Assembly (NCBI GenBank): GCA_964619675.1
Contig: CAZUEO010000003.1
Span: forward strand, 59,889-123,888
From: JAPLMW01 sp964619675
GTDB taxonomy: Bacteria; Planctomycetota; Phycisphaerae; Sedimentisphaerales; UBA12454
DNA: 64,000 nt
Direction of reading: 5' to 3'
Part shown: positions 33,271 to 41,312 of the stretch, piece by piece
Layout: each line of letters begins with the position of its first letter
Position numbering within the stretch: the stretch's first letter is position 1
Position numbers and translations under genes: made by a program
Notes under the pieces: generated by a model
What the model saw: the letters and a program-made list of their open reading frames with translations, nothing else
Database searches by the model: none
What the model was told of the DNA's origin: nothing

Positions 33271-34218
33271 TTAATTATTGAGTGTCAGCCGTTTTCTCAG
33301 CACCTCATATATCATCCAAAAACTGAGTATTGACAGCAATGCCCATGAAGCGAGGAAAAACAAGACCTCAAATATACTCGCATTCCTTGCAATATCGCCG
33401 GCTGTTATTAGTATAATGCCGAATATCAGCCAGCTTAAAGAAATCAATGCTGAAATTATGTAAAGAATCGAAAGATGCAAAGGGTTCTGTTTTGCCCACT
33501 GAGCCAGAAAAGATAAACAGGATTCGTTATGCAGTAACCTTTCTTTTGCCGTTCTAAGATACAAAAGGCATACCAGCCAAAGAGAAGATACGGTGCAGGA
33601 CCCGAAAAATATCGCTGTATATATAATTATATCCCGCTTCTTTTGTCCGCTATTGTCCGGCATAAAATCAATACATAGACTTTCTTTCTGCCAGCCTTCA
33701 AGTGCTGCTCCGGATTCGAGCTGGTCGCGCTCCTGCGGTGTTATTGTCTTTTTAGGGCCTGTATTAAACGTTTTAAGCTCAAAAGGATAGATATTCCCAA
33801 AAATTCCCCCTGGTATTTGAATGAGAAGATATTTGGTGTGGTCTAACGGCCTGACATTAAATGTGATTGTGAATAATTTCTCCTCTTGCGGTCTTAGACT
33901 TTTACAATGTGTGGGAGACAGACCCGTAACGTTAAGGTCATTGCCGAAATTATCCATTACATAAATCCCAAAAACGTATCTGCTGGGTTTTAGGATTTTG
34001 TTTTTGGCTAATACTTTTACATTTAATGCTATGTAAAATTGGTCCGCTTTGCGGTATATCTGATTAATAGAAATTGAGACATCGTTTTCACGATAAGTGT
34101 CTGAAGTGTACAGCGGTAATGGAGAGCTACTATCAAGGCCTGCTGATGCGGCTGTGTAAATAACAAATACCGCTACAGCCGACAAGAACAAGAATATATA
34201 TGTCTTCTTCGTTCTCAC
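33271..34218 (-). CDS. Membrane protein of unknown function
   Basis: The 315-residue product has an N-terminal signal or anchor (YIFLFLSAVAVFVIYTAASA). An extracytoplasmic beta-type domain of about 150 residues follows (VSISINQIYRKADQFYIALNV, FTITFNVRPLDHTKYLLIQI). Three or four membrane segments make up the C-terminal half (IIIYTAIFFGSCTVSSLWLV, ISALISLSWLIFGIILI, FLASWALLSILSFWMIYEV). I recognise no family. The start is GTG, 8 bases after AGGAG. A -10-like TATAAT lies about 60 bases upstream, and the leader contains a GAGATA/TATCTC hairpin. Confidence 0.6.
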   Translation of the reverse strand: MRTKKTYIFLFLSAVAVFVIYTAASAGLDSSSPLPLYTSDTYRENDVSISINQIYRKADQFYIALNVKVLAKNKILKPSRYVFGIYVMDNFGNDLNVTGLSPTHCKSLRPQEEKLFTITFNVRPLDHTKYLLIQIPGGIFGNIYPFELKTFNTGPKKTITPQERDQLESGAALEGWQKESLCIDFMPDNSGQKKRDIIIYTAIFFGSCTVSSLWLVCLLYLRTAKERLLHNESCLSFLAQWAKQNPLHLSILYIISALISLSWLIFGIILITAGDIARNASIFEVLFFLASWALLSILSFWMIYEVLRKRLTLNN

Positions 34219-34502
34219 TTCCGCAACTCCTCGCAGCTTGCCCGTGAGATACGCAGTTATCTCAATTCGGAGCCAGCCGCATAATATATATTATATCCAG
34301 TTTTTTTTAGGATTCAACAAAATTCTGGTTGTATTTATCCGAATAGTGTTTTAAGGCCCCGCAATGAGGCCATCCGACCCCCGGCTTTTCGAAAATAAAC
34401 CACGCAGTTAGGGTTAACCGACGGAATAAAACCCCCCGATATAGCCAGGCAAAAACAATACCAATTTTATCCACAAATGGGAAAACCCAGTGGATTTTTT
34501 AC

Positions 34503-34532
34503 AAAACGCGCAAAAAAAAACGTGCGCGTTTT
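34503..34532. repeat. Inverted repeat AAAACGCGCA / TGCGCGTTTT
   Basis: A perfect 10-bp inverted repeat around a 10-base A-rich loop. The word AAAACGCGCA recurs at about 34615-34624. The run of T on both strands at the outer ends would allow it to work as a terminator in either direction. Confidence 0.5.
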
Positions 34533-34672
34533 GAAAATCTTAAAAAAATTTTGCCCTTATTTGACAAGGGTTTATGAAAAATCGACCCAGAATTTTTGCC
34601 GATTTTTTTGTAAAAACGCGCATTTTTTCAGGTAATACGGAGGGGGATGCTGGCCTGAAAGGCCAACATAGA

Positions 34673-34721
34673 GCAATCGAGAATCGAAAGTCGAGAGTTG
34701 AAATCCAGAATTCTCGATTGC
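34673..34721. repeat. Inverted repeat GCAATCGAGAAT / ATTCTCGATTGC
   Basis: A perfect 12-bp stem (34673-34684 and 34710-34721) with a 25-base loop, in a stretch of repeated tcga words, 120 bp ahead of the HNH-AP2 gene. Confidence 0.6.
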
Positions 34722-34838
34722 GGTCAAATTTCGATTGTCGATTTTCGAAAAAAGGCAAATAGAAAGTCGGAAAGAATTGAAAAATGAACATTGAAGATTG
34801 AAAATTTGGAGAATTAGCTAAAGGTGGAGAAATTTACT

Positions 34839-35486
34839 ATGTCAAAAATTAATCTTGCAATCCCGATTCCAACATTCATCGAAAGCATCGTCATTTATTT
34901 TCTGCTGCGCTACAGGAAAAAGCATTGCGGCTATCCTTTTCGGAAAATCAGATTAATTCAGGCAAACCGCAGAGCAAAACCCATTTGTGCGAAAGTTGAC
35001 CCGGACGATTATCAGACAGTTTCACAATACAATTGGCATCTTTATGAAAGCATCAGCAGAAATTACTATGCCGTCCGGTATGAAGAAAGAAGATATATTA
35101 AAATGCACAGGGTTATTATGAACGCTCCTAAAGGTGTCATTGTTGACCATAAGGACGGGGATGGACTAAATAACACTAAAGATAATCTGCGTTTTGCGAC
35201 ATATGCCCAAAACAGCTACAACAAAAAGACAGGCAAAAACGGGAGTTCCAGATACAGAGGCGTCCATTTAATAAAAGAAACAGGAAAATACAGGGCAAAA
35301 ATAAGTTATAATAGAATACGCAAACATTTAGGATATTTCGAAACGGAAGAAGATGCAGCGAGGGCGTATGACCGGGCTGCCAAAATTTATCACGGCGAAT
35401 TCGCCATCCTGAACTTTGAGGACGTAACGAATCCCATTGCCAAATCGGCAGAAAACGAACCCTGCCCCCCGCATACGCGAGGGTAA
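34839..35486 (+). CDS. HNH endonuclease with AP2 domain (homing-endonuclease-like)
   Basis: After an N-terminal segment of about 50 residues, the protein has an HNH nuclease (MHRVIMNAPKGVIVDHKDGD, then GLNNTKDNLRFATYAQN). An AP2 DNA-binding domain follows (SSRYRGVHLIKETGKYRAKI ... HLGYFETEEDAARAYDRAA). This layout is that of freestanding phage and plastid homing endonucleases, which spread by cutting DNA. The last dozen residues (ENEPCPPHTRG) are encoded by a C/G palindrome. ATG 34839 follows GGTGGAG, which also contains an unused GTG at 34824. It may be a solitary mobile gene between ilvN and ilvC. Confidence 0.8.
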   Translation: MSKINLAIPIPTFIESIVIYFLLRYRKKHCGYPFRKIRLIQANRRAKPICAKVDPDDYQTVSQYNWHLYESISRNYYAVRYEERRYIKMHRVIMNAPKGVIVDHKDGDGLNNTKDNLRFATYAQNSYNKKTGKNGSSRYRGVHLIKETGKYRAKISYNRIRKHLGYFETEEDAARAYDRAAKIYHGEFAILNFEDVTNPIAKSAENEPCPPHTRG

Positions 35487-35603
35487 ACTCCGTGTTGGCA
35501 GGGCTAACCGATAATAAATAAATTCACTTGCAAAAGAGGCAGTTTAGGGGTAAAAGCATACGAAATATGCGATAATCAATAATTGGATTAGGAGATTTTG
35601 AAA

Positions 35604-36605
35604 ATGGCAAAGATATATTATCGAAAGGATGCCCCAATCGGGCCGCTTAAGGGCAAAAAAGTAGCAGTAATCGGGTACGGCAGCCAGGGACACGCACACA
35701 GCCTGAACCTGCGGGACAGCGGTATCAAAGTGGCTGTTGCAGAACTTAAAGGCACCGCTAACTATAAACTCGCACAAAAGCACAAGTTCAAGCCGGGCGA
35801 TATAAAGACGGCTATGAAAGGGGCGAGTTTGATAATCGTAACTGTGCCTGATGAAATGCAGGCTAAAGTTTATCAAGCCCTGATTAAGCCGAACCTCAAA
35901 GCGGGACAAACGCTCGGGTTCTGTCACGGCTTTAATATCCATTTTAAATACATTGTGCCGCCAGGGAATGTGAACGTTGTTATGATTGCGCCGAAGGGGC
36001 CGGGACATCTTGTACGCAGCGAATATGAAAAGGGCGGCGGTGTACCCTGTCTTGTGGCTGTCAAGCAGGATGCGACCGGAAACGCAAAGAAAATCGCGCT
36101 TGCCTGGGGCAACGGTATCGGCGGAGCAAGGGCGGGTATCATACAGACCACCTACAAGGAAGAAACCGAGACAGATTTGTTCGGCGAGCAGGTAGTTTTG
36201 TGCGGCGGGCTTACTTCGCTGGTTAAGGCAGGATTCGAAACGCTCGTCAAGGCGGGTTATCAGCCTGAGATTGCCTATTTCGAATGTATGCACGAGGTAA
36301 AACTTATCGTTGACCTTATGTATCAGGGCGGGATGAGTTATATGAGGTATTCAATTTCAAATACTGCGGAATACGGCGACTTGACGAGAGGGCCGAAAAT
36401 CATAACCGACAGGACGAGAGCCGAGATGAAAAAAATCCTGGCTGATATCAGGAGCGGGAAATTTGCAAGAGAATGGGTAAATGAATACAAAAGCGGTATG
36501 AAAAAATTCAACGCGCTCTACAAAAAAGACTATAACTGCAGGCTTGAAAAGGTCGGGCGAAACTTGCGAAAAATGATGAAATGGATTAACACGAAAGAAG
36601 TATAA
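35604..36605 (+). CDS. ilvC: Ketol-acid reductoisomerase (class I)
   Basis: IlvC rearranges and reduces acetolactate in branched-chain amino acid synthesis. The 333-residue product has VAVIGYGSQGHAHSLNLRDSG as the Rossmann motif, the KARI core (CHGFNIHFKYIVPPGNVNVV, ETETDLFGEQVVLCGG, CMHEVKLIVDLMYQGGM) with the Mg-binding Asp and Glu, and a normal class I end. The loop after beta strand 2 reads AELKGTANY, where NADPH enzymes usually have LRxGSxS, so NADH use is possible. ATG 35604 is 9 bases after AGGAG. It is separate from ilvBN. Confidence 0.95.
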   Translation: MAKIYYRKDAPIGPLKGKKVAVIGYGSQGHAHSLNLRDSGIKVAVAELKGTANYKLAQKHKFKPGDIKTAMKGASLIIVTVPDEMQAKVYQALIKPNLKAGQTLGFCHGFNIHFKYIVPPGNVNVVMIAPKGPGHLVRSEYEKGGGVPCLVAVKQDATGNAKKIALAWGNGIGGARAGIIQTTYKEETETDLFGEQVVLCGGLTSLVKAGFETLVKAGYQPEIAYFECMHEVKLIVDLMYQGGMSYMRYSISNTAEYGDLTRGPKIITDRTRAEMKKILADIRSGKFAREWVNEYKSGMKKFNALYKKDYNCRLEKVGRNLRKMMKWINTKEV

Positions 36606-36640
36606 CAAGAAAATAAAAAATCAAAAATAAAAATTAAGGA

Positions 36641-36658
36641 ATCCCGATAAATCGGGAT
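36641..36658. repeat. Palindrome ATCCCGAT-AA-ATCGGGAT
   Basis: A perfect 8-bp stem immediately before the lipoprotein gene. A sister palindrome, AATCCCGAC-AG-GTCGGGATT, is at 41070-41089. It probably belongs to a small palindrome family spread in gaps. Confidence 0.55.
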
Positions 36659-36668
36659 GATTATTTTT

Positions 36669-37427
36669 ATGGAAAACAAAACCTTACGAATCTTAAATTG
36701 TTTGTTGTTTTATAGTGTTGTTCCAGCCGTATTGTTTTGCGCGAGCTGCGGGGTTGAAGAGCCGCTTGAGAGGGTTAGGCCTGAGCCAAGGCCTTATACA
36801 AAGCAGCTACCCAATGCTTATGACAGAATCGCTCTCGGCAGGAGCACAAGCGCCGATGTGCTGGAGAGTATAAAACAATATAAGCAGGAATTTATAAGCC
36901 AGAGCGAAAGCGTCATTGCCAGCTACGGAGAAAAGAAAAAAACCTATCAGTTCTGGCTGACTATGGCTGCCTTTGACGAAGAAGAATTTACCGTGACGAG
37001 AAAATATTTCCTGACGGTTGATGAAAAGCCGTGGCACATTGCCGCCGAAGGACAGAAGCTGCGGTTTGATACCGAGATGATTCTTGACGAAGAAACTTTA
37101 TCGGAGGCTTATACGAGCGAAAATCAAAAGCGGATTGCAATACTGAAAAAGGTGCTCCAGAACACGCGCGACGACATTTCGCAGATTCGCCAGGAGAGCA
37201 AAATTCCCGATACGGCGGTAATGATGATAAATCAGATGCTCGAAAGAATACTTTACGTGCTGAGTCAGTCGCCTGCCCTTGCGGAAAAACTCGACCGGCC
37301 GGAAGGCTTGGAGTTCGACCATCTGACGATGGGCAAGGGACGAGTGGGAATGAAACTTGAAGATGAAAATGTTGCCGTAGTCAGGATAAGAATCGGCAGA
37401 TTGTGGCAGATATGGAAGAAAAAGTAA
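36669..37427 (+). CDS. Putative lipoprotein of unknown function
   Basis: The product of about 252 residues begins with a hydrophobic stretch (ILNCLLFYSVVPAVLFCASC) that ends in a lipobox-like FCASC, so Cys is likely lipidated and the mature protein sits in a membrane, facing outside. The rest is soluble, charged and probably helical (SESVIASYGEKKKTYQFWLT, LDEETLSEAYTSENQKRIAI). I recognise no domain. ATG 36657 and 36669 are both possible starts. The palindrome at 36641-36658 overlaps the first. Confidence 0.55.
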   Translation: MENKTLRILNCLLFYSVVPAVLFCASCGVEEPLERVRPEPRPYTKQLPNAYDRIALGRSTSADVLESIKQYKQEFISQSESVIASYGEKKKTYQFWLTMAAFDEEEFTVTRKYFLTVDEKPWHIAAEGQKLRFDTEMILDEETLSEAYTSENQKRIAILKKVLQNTRDDISQIRQESKIPDTAVMMINQMLERILYVLSQSPALAEKLDRPEGLEFDHLTMGKGRVGMKLEDENVAVVRIRIGRLWQIWKKK

Positions 37428-37432
37428 AATTA

Positions 37433-37459
37433 CCGCCTTGGGCGGCGGGGGCTAAATGG
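37433..37459. repeat. Palindromic repeat, second copy of the GGCGGGGGCTAAATGG family
   Basis: CCGCC-TTG-GGCGG is followed by GGCGGGGGCTAAATGG, whose last 16 bases are identical to 4618-4633. It lies in the gap between the converging lipoprotein and TrkA-C genes and could form a terminator-like stem. Confidence 0.6.
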
Positions 37460-37461
37460 TT

Positions 37462-38190
37462 TTATTGCAATTTGGCCGGGGAACAGATTTTTTCCTGAAT
37501 ATTTTCAAGCCTTCCAAAGCAAATTAGCTCGTCATCGAGTGAAAATATTGTGTTCGGAGAGGGATTGGGTATTGTTTCGTGCCCCCTTACGACGGCAAGA
37601 ACAGTTATGTCATAGCTTCTCAGTTTTGATTCAATCAGCGTTTTGGCCAGTATCGGACTATCTTCACGAATTGTTATCCTCGATACGCCATAGCCGCCTG
37701 TTGCTATTAAAAGCTCCTCGAAGGTTACAGGTTTTATCATTTCCTGTTTTAAAACGAATTTTCTAAGCAGGCCTGTCAGATGCCGAGTAAAGCTCCTGTT
37801 GGTGAACAACTTATATATTATTAAAAGCAGCAGTATAATAACAGCAAGATTGACCCAGGGCAGATGTTCGGCGGGGATAATGTTCTTAAGAAAAGGCAAT
37901 GAGACCTTCGTGCCTGCAGCGCCCGGCCTTAAAGAGTTCGCGAAGGTTGCTATCATAGTTACAAGTCCCGCGTTGCCGAAAACTATGAGCATCGAAGCAA
38001 TTTTACGTCTTTGAGGATTTGAAACAATCAGCTCGGATTCTTTCGTCGTAAAGCCGGTGCCTGAAAAGCAGCTTAGAGACTGAAATTCAGCCAGCGACCA
38101 CTCGAGCCCTGTAAGCTGAAAAGCAACCGCTCCGATGCGGACAATAATAAAGGATATTAAAATGACTATAATGAAAAGTATAAGGTTCAT
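37462..38190 (-). CDS. Membrane protein with TrkA-C (RCK-C) domain
   Basis: The 242-residue product has an N-terminal part of three membrane segments with FQSLSCFSGTGFTTKESELI, which resembles the pore-like segment of Trk/Ktr subunits. A TrkA-C ligand domain follows (about 155-235: VSRITIREDSPILAKTLIES, ITVLAVVRGHETI, ITPSPNTIF-like SPNTIFSLDDELICFG). It fits small membrane-anchored TrkA-C proteins that regulate ion transport. Its ligand and partner are unknown. It is 33 bp downstream of corA on the same strand, so both are likely one operon for cation balance. Confidence 0.7.
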   Translation of the reverse strand: MNLILFIIVILISFIIVRIGAVAFQLTGLEWSLAEFQSLSCFSGTGFTTKESELIVSNPQRRKIASMLIVFGNAGLVTMIATFANSLRPGAAGTKVSLPFLKNIIPAEHLPWVNLAVIILLLLIIYKLFTNRSFTRHLTGLLRKFVLKQEMIKPVTFEELLIATGGYGVSRITIREDSPILAKTLIESKLRSYDITVLAVVRGHETIPNPSPNTIFSLDDELICFGRLENIQEKICSPAKLQ

Positions 38191-38223
38191 AGTTATATTC
38201 CTTCTGACGAGATTTCGGTGCTG

Positions 38224-39291
38224 TTAAAGCCAGTTCTTCCTTTTAAACATAAAGAGCATCGCTGCAATAATGGCTATTATTATAATCCAGAAACCTGCCG
38301 GGTACATCCACCTGGAATGCAGCTCGGGCATATGCTCGAAGTTCATTCCATAAACGCCTGCGATAAAACCGAGGGGAATAAATATAGTGGCTATTATCGT
38401 CAGGACCTTCATTACCGAATTCATTCTGTTACTGACCCCTGAAAGGTATAAGTCCATCATGCCGGAGGCCATATCGCGAAAACTTTCCAGCGTGTCAATA
38501 ATCTGTATCGTATGGTCGTAAACATCGCTAAAGTATATTTCCGTATTTTTGGTTATCTGTGCCGTTTCACTTTTTCTGAGACTGTTGACGACTTCGCGCA
38601 GCGGCCAGATGGATTTTCTCAGGATAATCAGTTCGCGTTTTATCGAATGGATTTTCCGCACGGTTTTTTCCGTCGGGTCTGAAACGACTTCGTCCTCGAG
38701 TGATTCTATTATTTCGCCGAGTTTTTCGAGTATCACAAAATAATTGTCAACTATTGCGTCAATGAGCGAATAGACAAGGTAATCGGCCTCCATTTTTCTA
38801 ATGCGTCCCTTGGCCTGGCGAATGCGCTCGCGAATAAAGTCAAATACGTCTCCGGGCCTTTCCTGAAAGGACAGGACGAAGTTACCGCCCAAAATCAGGC
38901 TGACCTGCTCGCCGTCAATGGTTTTGTCCGCATCGTTAAACGTCAGCATTTTGAGAACAACAAAGATATAATTTTCAAATGTCTCAATTTTGGGTCTCTG
39001 GTCCGTATTGACAATATCCTCGAGAGTCAGAGGATGAATGTTGAAGAAGCGGCCTGCCTGCTCGATTGTGCCCATATCATCAAGGCCGTCGATGTTCAGC
39101 CAGGTAACGGATGCTCTTTCCTTGAGGTCGCGGCACTGCTCAATGCTGCTTAGCTGTTTTTCCTGAAAGTCATCGTTATTATAGTCAATGACGGTGATTT
39201 TTACGTCGCCTGTTCCTGCCCGGCCTATGTGGACGAGGGTTCCCGGCAGCAGACCTGATTTTTGGGAGCGTTTTTTGAACAGTTTTTTCAT
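38224..39291 (-). CDS. corA: Magnesium/cobalt transport protein CorA
   Basis: CorA forms pentameric Mg2+ channels. The 355-residue product has the long cytoplasmic N-terminal funnel and helices (QRPKIETFENYIFVVLKMLT, YLVYSLIDAIVDNYFVILEK). Two C-terminal membrane segments follow, with the GMN signature in GVYGMNFEHMPEL and the final WIIIIAIIAAMLFMFKRKNW. Length is normal. It is transcribed ahead of the TrkA-C membrane protein. Confidence 0.95.
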   Translation of the reverse strand: MKKLFKKRSQKSGLLPGTLVHIGRAGTGDVKITVIDYNNDDFQEKQLSSIEQCRDLKERASVTWLNIDGLDDMGTIEQAGRFFNIHPLTLEDIVNTDQRPKIETFENYIFVVLKMLTFNDADKTIDGEQVSLILGGNFVLSFQERPGDVFDFIRERIRQAKGRIRKMEADYLVYSLIDAIVDNYFVILEKLGEIIESLEDEVVSDPTEKTVRKIHSIKRELIILRKSIWPLREVVNSLRKSETAQITKNTEIYFSDVYDHTIQIIDTLESFRDMASGMMDLYLSGVSNRMNSVMKVLTIIATIFIPLGFIAGVYGMNFEHMPELHSRWMYPAGFWIIIIAIIAAMLFMFKRKNWL

Positions 39292-39414
39292 TATTTATGC
39301 AGATTATTTGAATACCGGCTGATTGTCAAGCAATGAGTCCCTGCAAAAGTTTGAAAAAATCTCAGGCAGCAGGAGTCGAGTCGGCAAAGGATTTTATTTC
39401 TTCTATCTTAACCT

Positions 39415-40083
39415 TTAAACTTCGACGGGGCAAAGTCCGTTTTGCGGCTGCCTGAGGCGGCCATCCATGGCCGCATTATTTACAGAAGAAACAGCAGTTT
39501 GGCGGATATTCGGCCGAGGCTGCAACTGCTGCTGTGCAGAAAAAATCGCCTGTGTCTGGAAAAGGACAAGAAACCTGATGAAATCGGCAGGCACACAGCG
39601 AAAGCCGGCAGCAAGTATTTTTTCTTCCACCATTGAAGCAACTGTTCTTGCCGTGGTTCTGTCGAGATTATACTCAGTAATAAGATCGTTAATAATTTTA
39701 GATTTATTCCAGCAATCTTCCGGCTGTATCGCCGTGCTCCTGCGCAATCTGACGGCATCAGAAAACTTTTTAATGTCGGATTTTATTACTTTAAGCCTTG
39801 TCCTTAAAAGGTCGCGTTTATAGTGGTATTCGGCAAGATTGACAGCAGCAACATCGTGCCCGGTGGACGAGAGAACAGCCTGAATTATCGACAAAATCGC
39901 ATTGCTTGTGATTTTATTCGAGCCGTATTTGCCGTACAGGTAAAACGTAACGGCTTCGGCAAGCTCGCGTGCAACAGAGGTATCCGCAGGCTGGGCAAAG
40001 GCATTGACAAACGCCGCAAGTACCTTTGTGTGCAGGTACCCTTCCTCTGTACCATCAGCTTTTATTACTTTTAGCTGCATCAC
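39415..40083 (-). CDS. Stand-alone ATP-cone protein next to NrdR
   Basis: The 222-residue product has no catalytic domain. Residues about 1-95 are an ATP-cone (LKVIKADGTEEGYLHTKVLA, VARELAEAVTFYLYGKYG), the nucleotide-sensing fold of ribonucleotide reductases and NrdR. Residues about 105-190 look like a second, diverged ATP-cone (CWNKSKIINDLITEYNLDRT). The tail is Gln/Asn-rich. It is 45 bp downstream of nrdR in the same operon. I infer that it senses dNTP or ATP levels together with NrdR, perhaps as a co-regulator. Its function is unproven. Confidence 0.65.
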   Translation of the reverse strand: MMQLKVIKADGTEEGYLHTKVLAAFVNAFAQPADTSVARELAEAVTFYLYGKYGSNKITSNAILSIIQAVLSSTGHDVAAVNLAEYHYKRDLLRTRLKVIKSDIKKFSDAVRLRRSTAIQPEDCWNKSKIINDLITEYNLDRTTARTVASMVEEKILAAGFRCVPADFIRFLVLFQTQAIFSAQQQLQPRPNIRQTAVSSVNNAAMDGRLRQPQNGLCPVEV

Positions 40084-40128
40084 ACCATTCTTTCGACTGC
40101 GCTCAAGACAGGCTTTATTTAGATATTT

Positions 40129-40620
40129 TCAGTCTGTAAACAGCTTTGGCTGATTTATATTATCAGGTTCCAGAATTGCCTGACTTACTTCATTTATAAA
40201 TTCGCCTGCATCTGTGAATTGCCGATAAACGCTTGCGAAGCGAATATATGCCACCTTGTCAACGGCTTTCAGATGCCTCATCGTGCTTTGGCCGATAAAC
40301 TTTGAATTCACTTCCTTATCAGAATGCCTGAATATGTCTTCTTCAATCTTGTCGGTAATCTGCTGTATCTGTTCGGCAGAAACCGGTCTTTTGTAGCAGG
40401 CCTTCTGCAGGCCGGTAATTACCTTTTCCCTCTCGTAGGGAACGCGCGAGTTATCTTTTTTGATAACATTAAGTTTAAAGCTTTCACTAACTTTTTCATA
40501 AGTTGTAAACCTTCTGCGACAAGCCAGGCAATGACGCCGCCGACGAATTACCCGGCCCGCCTCGCTTGAGCGCGAGTCGATAACCTTGTCACGGTTTTCC
40601 TTGCAATATGGACATTTCAC
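40129..40620 (-). CDS. nrdR: Transcriptional repressor NrdR
   Basis: NrdR represses ribonucleotide reductase genes in response to dATP. The 163-residue product has the N-terminal zinc ribbon (MKCPYCKENRDKVIDSRSSE, RRRRHCLACRRRFTTYE) with its four cysteines, then an ATP-cone (VIKKDNSRVPYEREKVITGL). The end of the ATP-cone and tail is IRFASVYRQFTDAGEFINEV. Length is near the usual 150-160. The gene runs into the ATP-cone protein. The region upstream is a long intergenic stretch. No ribonucleotide reductase gene is in the window. Confidence 0.95.
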   Translation of the reverse strand: MKCPYCKENRDKVIDSRSSEAGRVIRRRRHCLACRRRFTTYEKVSESFKLNVIKKDNSRVPYEREKVITGLQKACYKRPVSAEQIQQITDKIEEDIFRHSDKEVNSKFIGQSTMRHLKAVDKVAYIRFASVYRQFTDAGEFINEVSQAILEPDNINQPKLFTD

Positions 40621-40857
40621 GTTTCTTTTTCTGCCATTAACACCACAATATTTTGAGCCGAGGCTATTCTAAACCCCATATATAGTATGTCAATCAAAAA
40701 TATTTAAAAATTTTGCTTACAGCTGGTCGGGATTGTTAGTAAATTTTTTTATTTTTCTTAAAGCAGGTGAGTTAATAGGGTAACAGCAAGTGTTATGAAG
40801 AATTCACAGGAAATAAAGAGGAGATAAGAAAGTAAGATAAGGATGTGCCAGAGCGCA

Positions 40858-40893
40858 TAAAAAAGGTCTCTGCGTCCCCTAACGACAGAGACC
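40858..40893 (-). terminator. Rho-independent terminator for leftward transcription
   Basis: On the minus strand an 8-bp stem GGTCTCTG/CAGAGACC (40886-40893 with 40865-40872) is followed by a run of about six U. It would stop leftward transcripts, either from the thyA-like operon (570 bp upstream) or from an RNA in the gap. It also shields nrdR. Confidence 0.65.
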
Positions 40894-40934
40894 CAAGATC
40901 AATATATGAGCAGTCCCCCCACAGAAATTGATAA

Positions 40935-41000
40935 AATCGGGACACGTTACGGTTTTAGACGGCCGGGACAGGCCGGCCTTACTTTTTAATGTGTCCCTGT
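40935..41000. repeat. REP-like element bracketed by GGGACAC and GTGTCCC
   Basis: GGGACAC at 40939-40945 and GTGTCCC at 40991-40997 pair across a G+C-rich core with CGGCC/GGCCG. Such GGGACAC-ended palindromes are known as substrates of REP-associated tyrosine transposases (RAYT). No transposase is seen in the window, so this would be a non-autonomous copy. Confidence 0.45.
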
Positions 41001-41069
41001 CAGTTTTACTTGCTGTGCTGCAGCAAAGAGCACGTAACCTCGGCGAAGGCGGCTAAATTTTATTTTTCA

Positions 41070-41089
41070 AATCCCGACAGGTCGGGATT
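41070..41089. repeat. Palindrome AATCCCGAC-AG-GTCGGGATT
   Basis: A perfect 9-bp stem, kin to the palindrome at 36641-36658. Confidence 0.6.
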
Positions 41090-41099
41090 TTCAATTTCG

Positions 41100-41128
41100 C
41101 CTGCCCTGGTTATTCCCCCCAAGGCAGG
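41100..41128 (-). repeat. Paired hairpin repeat, copy 1 (CCTGCCTTGG stem)
   Basis: On the minus strand CCTGCCTTGG pairs with CCAGGGCAGG (nine Watson-Crick pairs and one G-U) around a loop that begins GGGG. The second copy at 41284-41312 keeps the stem and changes two loop bases. The flanking words tgtgctt and ctccttt also repeat, so the unit is about 60 bp. Confidence 0.6.
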
Positions 41129-41283
41129 AAGCACAAGTTAAAGGAGGAGAGAAGAAGTCAATTTTGTCAGCGATTTTTTCTTATTATTACTATACTTTCA
41201 AAGCATAAGAAATAAGTTCAACAAAAGCAAATTAGCCGGAATTTCTTTATTTATCAAAGCTCCTGCAAGCTTTTCAGTTACCA

Positions 41284-41312
41284 CCTGCCCTGGTTCATCC
41301 CCCCAAGGCAGG
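41284..41312 (-). repeat. Paired hairpin repeat, copy 2 (CCTGCCTTGG stem)
   Basis: This matches the copy at 41100-41128, which lies 184 bp away in the same orientation. Stem bases are kept and changes fall in the loop, which is what a kept RNA fold would look like. Two copies are too few to prove it. Confidence 0.6.

Larger units (their letters stand above)
34219..34838. other. Intergenic region rich in inverted repeats, no gene supported
   Basis: About 620 bp between the membrane protein and the HNH-AP2 gene. It contains a hairpin near 34238-34255, the inverted repeats at 34503-34532 and 34673-34721, a TGGCC/GGCCA hairpin at 34651-34665, and A+T-rich ttgaagattgaaaatt filler that also occurs near 820-910. 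Short open frames here lack ribosome binding sites and recognisable sequence. Confidence 0.55.
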
